NCBI RefSeq assembly: GCF_025602895.1
Contig: NW_026516209.1
Span: 806,001 to 870,000 of the forward strand
Direction: 5' to 3'
DNA: 64,000 nucleotides
DNA from: Polychytrium aggregatum
Taxonomy: Eukaryota; Chytridiomycota; Chytridiomycetes; Polychytriales
The translations under genes were made by a program, and so were the position numbers. A model generated the notes under the pieces. It saw only the letters and a program-made list of their open reading frames with translations, was not told the origin of the DNA and made no database searches. Below, one piece after another: positions 34,991 through 46,609 of the stretch (position 1 is the first letter of the stretch; each line of letters starts with the position of its first letter).

Positions 34991-35557
34991 TGTGCAGTCG
35001 GATCGACGGGTTCAGGTCTATCGAGAGGCCGACGCAGGATGGAGCAGATGGGTTGATGAGCAGTGCCGGGAGAGGTGGAGGGGGAAGAGAAGCGATGAGG
35101 TCGCCAGACGACGGATGGGCGAGGAAGTGGGTATCAATCGAGCCAACAGTACGAGGATCGAGGCGCTTGGCGAGCCAGACTGTATGGAGGAGGCAGCGAT
35201 GAAAAAAAACGAGGGAGGGTGCCGAAGCAACACTCTGAATCACCGTCGACTCGCCGTCCGAGGGAGGGCAGTGAGCCCGCTGGAGGGAGGAAGAAGGCCG
35301 CAGGAAAGACCAAGGCAGAAGCAGGTCGGCTCTGCCCTGGCCGATTTCGCACCCAACACCGCCACGGGCAACAAGGGCCGCGCCGACCGGATTCTGCGCA
35401 AGATCTGTGGAAAGGACCGGTGGGTTGCCATGCTGACCAGCGGGCATTGCTCGCAAATGAAACGAGCACGGCATGCCCGTATATCATTTGCAATCGCAGA
35501 CTGTATATCATTTGCAATCGCGGACTGTAATCACTTGCATCGAGAAATGGTGCATGA
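34991..35557. other. Intergenic between VAC1 and AFG1
   Basis: VAC1 promoter and AFG1 3' flank. No gene recognised apart from the direct repeat at 35479-35526. Confidence 0.5.
35479..35526. repeat. 24-bp direct repeat
   Basis: Two adjacent copies of GTATATCATTTGCAATCGCA(G)ACT with one mismatch, just downstream of the AFG1 stop. Confidence 0.9.
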
Positions 35558-38244
35558 TCAAGTGGCCTCCTGTTTGGGTCGGGGCGTCCCCGACAGCTCA
35601 TGGATCCGGCTGATAGTACGTCCAAAGTCCACGCCCTCTGCCTTGCCCGCAGATGTATCGTCGGCACCGGTCCCAAGATCGGCCTCCGGGATGGAGGATG
35701 CTGGCCGCAGTTTTCCCGAGTTGCTGTCGCTGATCTGGGGTCCTACATGAGGGCCTGTTGCGCCGAAGCCTTCGATCCGAAACAGCTCCTCCGGGGCACC
35801 GGCGGCGGACATGACAATCCGGACCTTCGTCGCCATGCATGTCAATACCGGTCGAGGGCCGATTTCAGTGGGAGGCAATCATCCGTTCACACCGCAACGG
35901 ATCCATCGACGCCGTTGAATTGCTGGTCGACAGAGGCTCACCTTGTTGTCATACAGTGCATCGACGAGCATGATCAGTCTCCGAACCTGGTCCTTCTGCT
36001 TGACAGTCATCTTTGGAACTCGCTCGATCACAACAACGTCAAACTCGTGGGCAATGGCCAAGTAGTCTGCAACGCCAAACGGCTGGATTCCAATCGGCGG
36101 TGATATCGAATGATAACCGAGCATGAGTCAGCGGTGAGATACAGGGCTCCAGAGACACATTCGCTTCGCCAATGCGGAGCGCTTTTGGCCAGCGGACCTG
36201 CTCCATGGCTTTGCCCGAGCCAACGCCGAGTACCGGGCAGACGCCCGACGAACACTGACCTTGATACGGTCTCCGCAGAGGTAGTCAAAGTCAAAGATGG
36301 CGATTCGGGCAGAGGTCTCGGGTACGATAGTCCTGCGACCGTAGACTTCCAGCGACCTCGGGACGAACCGGTGACGGGATCGCATCTCCTGGATGTAGTC
36401 GTTGTACTCGCGCGATCTCGAAGGATTTGAAAGATCATAATACGAGTCGAGCCCTTCGAGAGCCCAGCCAGGTCAGTGCGCACAGACAACCACAGGAAAG
36501 ACGAGCATGATGGGCATTCGGAGTACTGTCTGTCAAAGCATGCGAACGACGAGAGTGTATGTTGATATTGCGAGAAAGAGAACTCACCGATGCCTGCCAG
36601 CTGACGGTAGTCATGCTCGCCTCCCAGGTGATAGATTTCACAGCCCTGCTCCAGCAGATGGATCAGAGGGCGATACGACTTTTGATGGAATGCCCTTCCT
36701 CCCAGTTCTTTGGTTTAGATGCAATATCGTCCAAGGCCAGCAATCGATGCGTATGGCATTGCCGTTAGTGAAACGAAGGTTTTCACGGAGCACATATCTC
36801 TTTGTCCATCGGTACTGTATCGGTGCTGCATCAGTACGGCACCGGTCGGTGGGCTCCCACAAGGCATTGCAATCGGTCCGGTGCAATTACCCCTTGGCGT
36901 CTGGTTCGAGGTTGTAACAAGGACGCTGCCCATTGCAAACGAATGCAGCAGACACTGTCCCAGAATCGAGGCGGTCGCCACATCGGGCAGCTGAAACTCG
37001 TCGACAAAGAGCAACCAAGCCTCTTGATGTAGCTGGGTAGCAACATAGTGCGAGACATGTCCAGATCGTTGGCTGATCGGGAGGCGACTGGGGGCAAGTG
37101 AGATGGTTAGCGCCCAAACCGAATATGCTCGCTGCTTCTCAGCGTCCTCACAGCTCCTCATGCGATGCACTCTGCTGGTAAGCCGTCCATTCCGGTTCAG
37201 CAATCGCCCAGTAACGGCTCGTTCTCAGCGATGCAGACCACTCAACTGCCAGTCCCGCATATGTGAGTGGATCTTGGCCATTAGTTGATCAAAATGCAGT
37301 CGAATCTTCTTCTCGACGCCGACGCTTTCGCACAAAAGATCCATGAGCATGGTCTTGCCGCTACTGTGGAGTTTCAGTCGCTCCGCGTGAGCATGGGTCA
37401 CAAGGGCAGCAGGGATCCCATCAACGCAGCCGATCGGTATTCGCAGGCTCCACTGCGTGCCGGATCAGACTCTTACCCAACTCTTCCGTGGATCCAAAGC
37501 CCTCGAGGGATCGACGTTGGTCGACCCGGAGCATCAGCGGCGCTCGCGCGAGTCGATCGTGGGCTTGATGTGGTCAAGGGAGACGCAGAATATGGATCGA
37601 TAGGTGGACTCGGATCCTGAACACGGCCAGAAATCAGCAAACTGCCGTACCATCGGAAACGAAGCCAGCCACGGCATACCTACAGATTGACTCGCCAATG
37701 CGCTGTTGTACTCCTCCAGGCGGTGCCAGAGACTCTTGATCTGTAGAGGCCAGCATCACAGGGCATCAGCGGCGACGACCTATGGCCAGGTACTGCTCAG
37801 TACTCAGCCATCTCCAGCGATGCCTGCGACTTGCCTTCCCAACTGCGGCGACCTGTTGTCTATCCAAATAGAACTGGTGGCCCAGGGCCAGCTCGCGGTA
37901 TCGCTCAACGGGATTCTCTCGAGGAAGCTGCGATCTGTGTGCAAGAAGCTTCAGTGCAAGGGCAAGTTGGCCGATCTCTCGGGTTCTTCGAGCTTTGAGA
38001 CACAGTGAATAGACCAGCACCACCCAAAAGCTCACTCAAAGCCGCTTTGGCCTGGAGAAAGGCTGCTGTTTCCCTGGACAGATGCGTTCCGTCGATCCAG
38101 GGCAAATCTCTCCCTCCACCACGATGCACTTTAGATCCGCCAGGCTTGGACTCACCTGCTGGTGTAGTGGACGAGCCGGACTGGCACCCGGTCGCATCGC
38201 TCCACACATCGCACAAGCTGCCTCAGACCTGCTGTTGGGTTCAT
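35558..38244 (-). CDS. AFG1: AFG1/LACE1-family mitochondrial ATPase
   Basis: Mitochondrial P-loop ATPase of the Afg1/LACE1 family, linked to quality control of respiratory subunits. Ten minus-strand exons: 38244-38156, 37934-37835, 37740-37684, 37616-37477, 37363-37247, 37087-36891, 36707-36588, 36453-36260, 36082-35942, 35824-35558; 473 residues against 509 in yeast. The Arg-rich start (MNPTAGLRQLVRCVERCDR) fits a mitochondrial presequence. Landmarks: PVERYRELALGHQ, Walker A GRVGSGKTMLMDLL built across an intron (~residue 129), HFDQLMAKIHSHM, Walker B LLFVDEFQLPDV, sensor VLVTTSNQTPR, then VYGRRTIVP, DYLCGD and the C-terminal ADYLAIAHEFDVVVIERVP and SRIHEL. Intron 2 has a GC donor (GCAAGT at 37834). 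Exon 3 is only 57 nt. Strong assignment. Confidence 0.9.
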
Positions 38245-38624
38245 GGTCGCTGCTGCGATGGGGACAGGCAGCCAGGAACTCGCTGCAAAATCTTGGCCGC
38301 AGACATGCCCGCATCACGTGCTTACGGGCGACGCCGATTCGCGAGCGGCCCTCTTGGGCTCTGTGCCGGCGTTCTTCGCTTGGCCACCGGCTTCATCTCG
38401 ATCCAGGTGAGTCCCATCCATCCAGTCCCATCCAGCCCCCGCCCTCGCCTCGGCCTCGCCCGGCGACCCAACGTATGTGCACCTTTAGGAGATGCCCCCT
38501 GATCCGCAGCGACTCTGGCTCTGACTTGGCTACTTGCATCGTCCGGCTCTGCATCCAAGATTCATCCAGCTCGCCCAACTCGTCCAACCAATCTTCGTCA
38601 ACCGGCATCCTGTAGCTACCAGCC
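38245..38624. other. Divergent AFG1 / CUE-gene promoter region
   Basis: 380 bp between two divergent starts; probably a shared bidirectional promoter. No discrete element recognised. Confidence 0.55.
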
Positions 38625-40004
38625 ATGGCCGACAACATCACCGTGATCATCTCCGTCGTTATCCTCATATTCGTTATCCGATATATCTTTGGTGAGCAGA
38701 CGCCTCTGACTGCGATTCGGGACTGCGATTCGGGTCTGTGTCCGGCAGGGGTGTCGGGCGACCCCGAGCGCTTTCATCAGAGGGATTTTCTAACCCGAGC
38801 AACCTCTTCGGGCCGTGTGTGCATCGTACGATCTGCACGCCCGCGGCAATAATCCTGGATTGCTGTGCTTTGACTTGCTGCAGGCGGGCCGTCTCGAAGA
38901 TCCAGCGATGTGCCCCAGACTTATCCGACTCAAGCCAACTCGGCCCCTCGATACCGGGTAACTCCAGACAAGGTACGCATGCTGTCGATCCGAGAGAAGT
39001 CGACTTGCGGGCATCGACCGCTCGCTAAGGTCGTTACGGCGTACGGATGCGCATTCATCGCACGGCGCGAGTGGCTCTGGGGCAATGATGGCGAACTGGG
39101 CACCAAGGCTGCGAACCCGCCCCGGCTTAGATGGCCGAGCGAACGGCTAACAACAGGCCCTGTCTTTGTCTCGGTTGCGACGGCCAGGTCGAAGCGGTCC
39201 TGTCCATGTTCCCGCATTTCCCCCGTCAGGTTGTCGAGGCTGACCTCGGACAAACTGGCAGCGTCGAGCGCACAATAGAAAATATCCTGAGCAACCGTCT
39301 CGTTGCGGTGAGTCATCCCGGCAGAGGTTACAGTGTTTCTCGAGGCAGCGCGACAACACTTTGCTGAACGTTACTTTCGATAGGCCTGGGCGACGGATGG
39401 CTGATGCCCGGCACGGGTCCCAGCGCATGCGACCGAGGAACGAGCGGTAGTCCTTGGGCATGCATCGCTGACGTTCTTTGCCTATTGCCTTCCCGGATCC
39501 CAGCCCCCGCCGCCCGAACCCGTCGGCTCATCCCCAAGCCCAACCAAGGCTTCCCTGGCCGAGAGTATTGACTTTTCCAAGCCTGCTGTGGAGCCGCCGC
39601 GGGTGTGGGAGCAGACTCCCGAAGGACGGCAAGCGAACCTGCGCGCGCGGAAAGAGTTCATGGTCCGACAGGCCCGAGCGTAAGTAAGATGCGATGCACG
39701 GAGGCGCTCAGCGGATGGCCACATATCCTGATGCCAGCATAGGATCGCTCAAAGCCGATTTGAGGGGGGAGAATCCACGTCCTTGGACGCGGGAATAGGC
39801 GGCGACAGACACAGAAAGGACCCAACGAAGATGTCGCCGCTGATGATCCGCAAGCAAACCCCAATCCCACATGAGCAGTTTGCGGACAGAGCATGCGAAC
39901 AGCTCTCTGAGTTCTGATGAATACCGCCTTCCATCGTCAAACGCAGCAAGCTGCTGGAGAAGCAGCAGGCAAGCGAGGAACAAGCCTCGCCCAAGAGCGA
40001 CTGA
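38625..40004 (+). CDS. Cue1-like ER membrane CUE-domain protein
   Basis: Small ER-anchored ubiquitin-binding protein; in yeast Cue1 tethers and activates the E2 Ubc7 in ER-associated degradation. Exons 38625-38691, 38884-38972, 39188-39307, 39504-39679, 39947-40004 join in phase to 169 residues (yeast Cue1: 203). Residues 4-22 form one hydrophobic anchor (NITVIISVVILIFVIRYIFG). A short linker leads to a CUE domain at ~residues 52-92 with the diagnostic MFPHFP, DLGQTGSVERTIENIL. The C-terminus carries EGRQANLRARKEFMVRQAR and AKLLEKQ, a basic helix typical of Cue1/CUE-anchor proteins that precedes the chain end. No E2-specific evidence is visible, so the ERAD role is by family. Confidence 0.83.
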
Positions 40005-40164
40005 GCCTGAATACTGTTTCACTCTGCGGAATGGGCAACGGTGCCAGCATGCAAAGGGCCGCACCTGAATGCTGGTGATTGGAGAGCAACTCTACGATCA
40101 TGCGAGCAATCCGCCGATGGTCGGCTGCCAGGCAAACACCCAGTGACGCAGAATAAAGTGTACA
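40005..40164. other. 3' flank of the CUE gene
   Basis: No gene recognised. Confidence 0.5.
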
Positions 40165-40400
40165 CATGTTGAAACGGGATACTTCAACGGGAAGGCGGCT
40201 TGTATAGATTGAATGGTGTTGATCGGTCTGGCTGAATGAAGTCGATCGGCATCCGAACCCCAATATAATCCGTTCGCCGAGGTCACTTACTCCATACATC
40301 CCCATGTTTACTCAGGACGCCGAGAGTGGTGATTATAGCCGGCTTGGTTACTCTGGATCGAGTGCAAGACATGATCCGACGATATCGAGTTTGTCTGAAG
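40165..40400. repeat. Dispersed repeat family, copy 2
   Basis: Same block order as 23136-23330 and 48891-49085: GTTGAAACGGGATAC, GATCGGTCTGGCTGA, TCGCCGAGGTCAC, CTCCATACATCCCCATG, and CATGATCCGACGATATCGAG to TTTGTCTG. Closest to copy 3. It lies about 85 bp upstream of a Fanzor relic. Confidence 0.7.
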
Positions 40401-40484
40401 GAGGCGGTATCTCCCAATCGGTCATTCAAGCCATGAGGATTTGTGTCGGTGGGGTGGGCGTTGGCAAGCAATGCTTCCAAACGT

Positions 40485-40790
40485 CGGCATGATCTGCGGG
40501 ATCTGCGGAATCGAGACATCAATGCCAGCCAATGACAGTCGCAAGTGGATCCAAGACGGTGCTTCCCAGACCAACGAACACAACTATCGCCAGCGAAATC
40601 AGGAAGGCATTCCCATGGTCTGCTCGCTGGGGGCCACAGATCGCTGCGAGGGACACTCGGAGACACACTGTCCCGCTTCGTTCTGAACAAGCCGAGAGAT
40701 CAGTGCATGTTTCGTATTTCCATGGATGGAGTGCACGCAACTCGGTCGCCGCAATCTGTGTGCCGAGCAACGGCAGCAGCATGGCTTGAA
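40485..40790 (+). pseudogene. Fanzor 3'-end relic 2, extending past the gene end
   Basis: Decayed + strand copy of the 3' end of a Fanzor gene. LRNRDINAS matches the RuvC-III motif of the long Fanzor (THRDINAS); after a deletion, VASGSKTVLPRPTN matches the conserved end (TVLPKPTK). By eye the DNA match continues through the long copy's extra C-terminal codons (CCAACGAA, CCATGG, CGCTGGG blocks, CTGTCCCG.TTC.TTCTG) and seemingly about 100 bp beyond its stop. Frameshifts and stops exclude function as a protein. Confidence 0.7.
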
Positions 40791-41250
40791 CAGCCGGAGT
40801 GCAAATCTGGGACTTGGCGATGACTGCTCAGCCGAGTCAAAGAAAGCGTCGCTGTATTGAGTGGCATGAAGGCGATGATGGTGCAATACTCCCAGTCATA
40901 CTCTGCCAAACAGACAACCGAGACAAGACAACCAACAAACGAGAAGAACAGCGAGTGGATATCAAGTGGGAAAGCAGCCCAGGGGAAGGTTGGGGCGGAG
41001 ATGGAAAGAACAAGCACAATACAAAGCAACGACAGAAGGAGGAGTGTGCTTGCTGTGAGACTCAGTCGAGGACTCAGTCGAGGACACTGGATCGATGGTG
41101 TGGTCGAACAACCAGGATCTGCCAGGTGAGACTCTGGGTGAAGCACCGAGGGCTATCCGAGTGTAGTGCATCAACTGCCACTGCCGGTCACTGCTGGCCA
41201 TGCCTCAGGACAACCCATCGGTGCAGCCTGGTCCAGCACATCTGTGCCAT
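40791..41250. other. Intergenic, convergent side of NRPS-like gene
   Basis: No gene recognised. A 13-bp duplication (GACTCAGTCGAGG) is at about 41058-41085. Confidence 0.5.
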
Positions 41251-44200
41251 TCAGTTGCGGCCAGTGCGGCCAAAGACGCTGACATCGGGATAGTCGTCCG
41301 TCTGGAGCGGCGAGACAGGCTCGGGCGGAGCATGGAGGTACTTCACACGGTCCAAGAATCGGAGACATCGCTCGACGACATTCTCGGCCGGGGGACTCGG
41401 TGTCGGATAGATCGAGCGGGTGTTGGGGTTGTCGACCTGGACGGACATGTCCATCAGCATGTGCATCAGCGGGAACAGGGCGTTGGTCTCGACGGAGGGA
41501 GCCGAGTGGAGCAGGATCTTGAACTGCTCGCGTGTCTCGAACATGACTCGCCAGCCCATGGCATTGACGATCTCAAAGATCTTCTTCTCGGCGATGAGGC
41601 TGAGCATGGAGTGTCGGTGTGAGATGGGCGGTGTGAGATGGGTTGGTGTGTGATGGGTTGGTGTGGTGAGCCGGGTGCTGTCCCATCCATTCTCTATCCA
41701 TGCCCTTCCTTCTCACTCGCTGCTCCCCCAGCATGTCATGAGCCACATCCTCACCTGTTCTCCGAGTCGCTGACATGAAACACAAAGTTGGAGAGGGCCT
41801 GCTCCGAGGCCACAATCGCCGTGACGACCTTGGCCACATGGTCGACCGGGTCCATGGTCAGGGTGACGGGGGTTGCATGGGAGGGAGCGATTCCGATCTG
41901 GATGCATCCCTTGACATATCGCCAGATGTAGTCATCAACGTTGCATGCTGGTGGCGAGAGAGAGATGGAGAAAGCGAGTGAGTGTCGGCCGAGGACTCAC
42001 CAAGCACATCACCACATCACCACATCACCACATCACCACATCACCACATCACCATCACCACATCACCACATCACCACTCGCTCACCTCCGTATCGGCTCT
42101 CGCCGACGATCGCGGCCGGTCGGATGATCGTCACCGGCACGCCCCTCGATCGTGCCTTGTGGACCAGCTGCTCCGAGACCCACTTGGTCTGTGCGTAGCC
42201 GCCAGAGAGGTTCCAGTTCAGCGACATTCGCTCCTCGAGCGGCTGGGCCGAGCCCTTCATCGGCAGCGTGCCGATCGTCGAGATGTAGTGGAGCGGCTTC
42301 AAGTGGTGGGTCGTGGCCAGTCTCAATGCCGTCGCCGTGCCGAGGACGTTCGGGCCCTTGAGTGCCTCGTAGTTGTAGAGCCAGTGGACCTCGGCACCGT
42401 TGTGCACAATCACATCACTCTGCTCGCTGATCTCCTGCCATCGCTCGTCCGACAGCCCCCACTTGTCCTGTGCCAGGTCGCCGGGAAGACCCACGATCCT
42501 GGGACGGATGTTGTGCTCGAGGTCGTGCATCTGCTGCTGGTTGAGGATCAGCTTGCTGGCCGTGTCAAAGATGCGGTCGATGGCGGCCGGCTCGTCCTTG
42601 GCTCGGACAAGGCAGTAGATCTTGGCGCTGGGGAACCTGCTGGCCAGCTCGTACAGCAGGAATGCGCCGAGAAACCCAGTGGCCCCCGTCAGGACGATGC
42701 CGCGAGGATTGTCGGGATAGACAAACCGAGGGAGGCCGTCGGCCGTCACACCCGCATCGTCGAACCTGACGGCTTCCTGGTACAGATCCACGGTCGGCGG
42801 GACCATCAGTCTGTCGTCGAGCATGTCGATGGCAAGCTGGGCGACATCGGTGGGTGTCATTCCGTTCGACAGCAGGATCAGCGGCGAGATCTCGACATCC
42901 AGCTCGTCCTTGATGGCGAGGGACAGGCGGCCGGCGCTGAGCGAGTCAAAGCCGACACCGCCAATGTAGTAGTTGCGGCCATCAAGGGCGGCCCTGCCCA
43001 GGACCCGGCTGCCGATCTGAGAGATCTTGGCAGCGACGCGGGACAGGAGAGTGTTGTCGATCCTGAGAGCCGGATAGACGACCGACGCAGTGTACTGCTC
43101 GACATTCTCGGCAAACAGCCTGAGCTTCTTGAGGTCGCGCTTGTTGGAGTCGTTGAAGGGGAATCGCTCGAGCGCAAAGCAGTTGTGGATCGGGACCTTG
43201 GCGACGTTCGAGAGCGCAAAGAGCTCCTCGGTCATCAGGATGATGTTGGCGGGGACTCAGGAGGATGGCAGGGCCGCTTTGGGGGACATAGAGCATCACG
43301 ATGCGCTTCTCGGAGGTCATGACAAAGGCACAGTCGGCGATCGAGTGGCTCAGGTTCTGGTTGACAAGCTCCTCGAGGGCATTGAGGTCGACATAGACGC
43401 CGTTGACCTTGACCTTCTGGTCGAATCTGGAGCGGTGCATGTGGAGGGATGATGTGGTGTGATGGGATAGCAATGTGGTGAGAGGTGATGTGGGTGAGAG
43501 GTGTGATGAGGTCGATACATGGCAATTGGATGAGTGGTGGATGGGTGGGTGGTGAGGCAGGAGATGAATGCCACATCGCAGCCAACATACCGACACAGTG
43601 CCTCTGCATCGCACCCACCTTCCGACCACAGTGAACTCGTTCTCGCTGACCATCTCGACCCAGTCCATGGTGCAGACACGAGGAGAGCCGTCGCTGAGGA
43701 AGCCAAAGTATCCAATCTTGTTGTCCGGGTCGGCGTTGACAAAGCTGGGATGATCCTTGACCGGATGGTCGGGATCGACAGCAAAGACAAGGACGCCGCC
43801 GTTGGAGAACCTTCTGTCGATGAAGTTGCCGTGCTCGTCGATGATATGGCAGCGGACTCCTGGCTTGGCGAGTTTGTACACAAGTTTGGGAGGGACTTCG
43901 GTGACATCGGCCGGGAGACTGAAGTATGTAGCGGCTCCAATCAACAGAGACTGATGAAGCAAATCGTTGCTCCGGTCAGTCGAGTAGTAAACATCATATT
44001 TTGCTTGACATTCAATGATGACGGACCTCGCTGCATCCGTAGACAGATTGAATCTCGGCATTTGGGAAGCGGCGTCTGGCTTCACAAACGACGCTTCGGG
44101 GCACGATTTCGGACCCAAGGAGGATCTTTCTTGTTCCTCGCCAAACTGATGTGTCTGTTTTCCGACACTCCGACTCCAATCAACAGCTTCAAAAACGATG

Positions 44201-45839
44201 GCGGCTACGAGAATAACAGGAATTTAGCACTCGTTTCACCGAAACAGTGTGCCTTCGGCCATCTAAGGAGTTCATACCATGAAGAGATAAGCAAGACCAT
44301 CGTCAAGCATCTTGGAAATACTTCGGACTTTCTCAACAGGGTTCGGAGTTGCTCTGGGGATCCATGCTGACCCTTGGAGATTCAGTGCAGTCAAGAAAAG
44401 ATTCAATGTGGCAAGGAATGAGGGCGCCTCAAGAAGGAATATTCGTTAGCATAGAATTGCGACGGAGGTTAAAGACCATCAAGTTTTGACTCACTTGGCA
44501 TATTCCGATATTGCAATGTGTGAATCCGACAGATTCTCGAGCAGTTATGGGGCCGTAATGAGAGTATATGAAACTGATACACATTCATGAGCATAGGTCA
44601 GTGATCTCCGTTGATTCGCTTCGGACTGTGCTCAATACACGGTCTCGACCCACTTACGTCTTGGGGATGCCTGTCGAGGAGTAACAAGAACCACCATGAG
44701 CATCATGCATATCCTGTGATGACCCACAGACACTTGCTCGCTCGTACCATGCCATCAGATGCGCCACTCATCCGATGTATCAAGCACTCCGCCCAGACAC
44801 ATAGCTGGCGGATACTCTGACAGCCATCCATACCTGTCGTTCCAGAAGTGCATGCATAGGCGATGAACTCATCGAGAGGCTCGCACGCCTCAAGCGAGGG
44901 CAGTGGGATGTCGTCCAGCATCGGGAATGTCGATGCATCCACAAGAGTCACTCCCTGTGTGCGTCCGGGTTTGACGCAGTGGTGCAGGATATACTTGATT
45001 GAGTATCTGGATGGATGCAGCCCTGTCAGCTGCTGTTTATCAATCGACACCCTCTCTGCCGCCATCATCACTTCTGAGGTCGAACTATCTCACAGACAAT
45101 AGACATGCCCACAGACGATCCAGACATGCCCACAGACAACACACCTGTCGCACAGAGCCTTTCGGGCAGCCGGAGGCAGGTTGAGACCAAAGTTGATTGT
45201 CTTCCTGGATGGTGGTCAAGGGACGAGCGAGGAGAGTCAGGAGGATCACAGAGCCAGGAGGGAGGATCACAGAGCCAGGAGGGAGGATCGCAGAGTCAGG
45301 AGGGATCACAAACCAGGACAGAGCATGAACGATGGCACTGGATCGACAGTGCTGGTGGCGGATGTGTGGAGCAAGCAAGCAGCAGACGACTGATGCAGCG
45401 GGACTCGCCCTCGATCGCATCCAAGCAGCACTCACTTGCCAAGCATCCACACTGCAAGGGAATAGAACACCCAGTTGACCTCGGACTCGCAGAAGGTGCC
45501 AATGACCTCGTGGTCGGCGTCGTCCCAGCCGGCGAGGGCCCTGAGCCCCTGGGCGATCGAGTATGCTCTCCTCCACACCTGGCGATAGGAGTGTCGCTCG
45601 GAGGCGCCGCTTTCGTATGTGTTGATCAGGAGGGCATCGGGCTCGTCGCGGGCGCCGTTGATGAGACACTCGATGGGATGGAGCCAGGGACCAAGGGAGT
45701 CGGCTGGTTTGGAGGATGCCGTGTCTGACGGCTCGGGCTGGGTTTGCTGGACAGGGGCTTTCGAGGTTGTGTCATCCACATCCATATCGACATCCACATC
45801 CATCGACGACTTGGCCGGGAGACTGGAGCTCGAGGCCAT
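41251..45839 (-). CDS. NRPS-like adenylation-carrier-thioester reductase enzyme
   Basis: Single-module carboxylic-acid-reductase-type NRPS-like enzyme: activates an acid, loads it on a carrier and releases it reductively as an aldehyde or alcohol. Minus-strand exons: 45839-45436, 45204-45145, 45006-44834, 44670-44658 (13-nt microexon), 44573-44495, 44427-44278, 44204-44027, 43950-43619, 43426-42086, 41947-41755, 41599-41251; about 1089 residues. A domain: CTSGTTGIPK (~212), SVYGCSE (~352), GRFDQKVKVNGVYVD (~463), FPFNDSNKRDLKKLR. Carrier: GGVGFDSLSAGRL, phosphopantetheine Ser ~626. Reductase: TGATGFLGAFLLYEL (~708) and YAQTKWVSEQL (~872). Two single-base insertions break the frame: in AAA near 44127-44129 and CCCC at 43251-43254. 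They may be assembly errors or early decay. Substrate unknown; no companion biosynthetic genes nearby. Confidence 0.82.
42003..42076. repeat. CATCACCA-type minisatellite in NRPS-like intron
   Basis: Tandem CACATCACCA-like units within the intron 41948-42085 of the NRPS-like gene. Similar GGTGTGATG-type runs sit in its neighbouring introns (41610-41680, 43440-43550). Confidence 0.9.
45239..45305. repeat. 21-bp tandem repeat in NRPS-like intron 1
   Basis: About three copies of AGGATCACAGAGCCAGGAGG(G). Confidence 0.9.
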
Positions 45840-46609
45840 TTGGTGGCGGATGCGACGGAGCAGGGGAGATCGGGGGAGGAAGAGGACGAGGAGAGGGAAA
45901 GGGGCAGGCAAGACGAGATGCGGCGGGATGGAGTGGGATGGGATGTGGGATGTGGGATGTGGGATGGGATGTGGGATGTGGGATGTGGGATGTGGGATGT
46001 GGGGTGTGGGATGGCATGCAGATTCACCCCCTCGCCGATCGGAATGGCCATGACTGGTTCGGGGTTCGCGTCTGTGGAACCTGGGGCGAGTGGTCCACCT
46101 GCCACTCTGGCATTGGCTGTCGCTGCTCGGCTGTCGCTGGTGGCATCTGTGGGTGTCTGTCTCTGCTCCGATAATGCAGGAGCACCACGGGATAATGCAG
46201 AAGCACCATGGGATAATGCAGTGGATGGGAGCAAAGTGGAAAGCGCCACCGCACCCCTCGATTGCCTCTCTGCCTTTGCTCCATCTCTCCCGCCATCGGA
46301 GTATCCCCCAAACAGGATGCGATATCTTGTTGGATCAACGAAAGATGCAATGCCTGCAACATTAGCCAGATCAAGTGGGGCGCACGATTGCTTTCGGGGT
46401 GGCTGCTCACTTCCCTGTTGGTTGCAATCGCACCCACCTTCACCGGTCTGTCCCATAGCCATCCGTCACATCCAGTGATCGATCGATCAACTCCAGAACG
46501 GCAGCGACGGTGCCGGGACCTATGGATGACAAGCTCGAAGGAATCAATGTTTATTCAGGGATTCGCACACATTTGCTGATATTGGAGCGATTTGGCCTCA
46601 CAGATCGAG
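45840..46609. other. NRPS-like promoter and S1-nuclease 3' flank
   Basis: No gene recognised. Contains the GGGATGT array (45935-46012) and a duplicated 20-bp AGCACCA.GGGATAATGCAG block near 46180-46222. Confidence 0.55.
45935..46012. repeat. 7-bp GGGATGT array upstream of NRPS-like gene
   Basis: About ten GGGATGT/GGGATGG units about 100 bp upstream of the inferred start codon, in the presumed promoter. Confidence 0.9.

Noticed and set aside
36780-36890. GC-rich palindromic-looking segment in AFG1
   Set aside because: Falls in an intron that is needed to restore the TSNQTPR-E reading; repeats of GGTACTG type are short and not a clear element.
42003-42076. Regular direct repeats that could suggest a CRISPR array
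   Set aside because: Units are contiguous 8-10 bp simple repeats with no spacers, in an intron of a eukaryotic gene.
41982-43322. 446-codon + strand ORF
   Set aside because: Antisense to the carrier and reductase domains of the NRPS-like gene.
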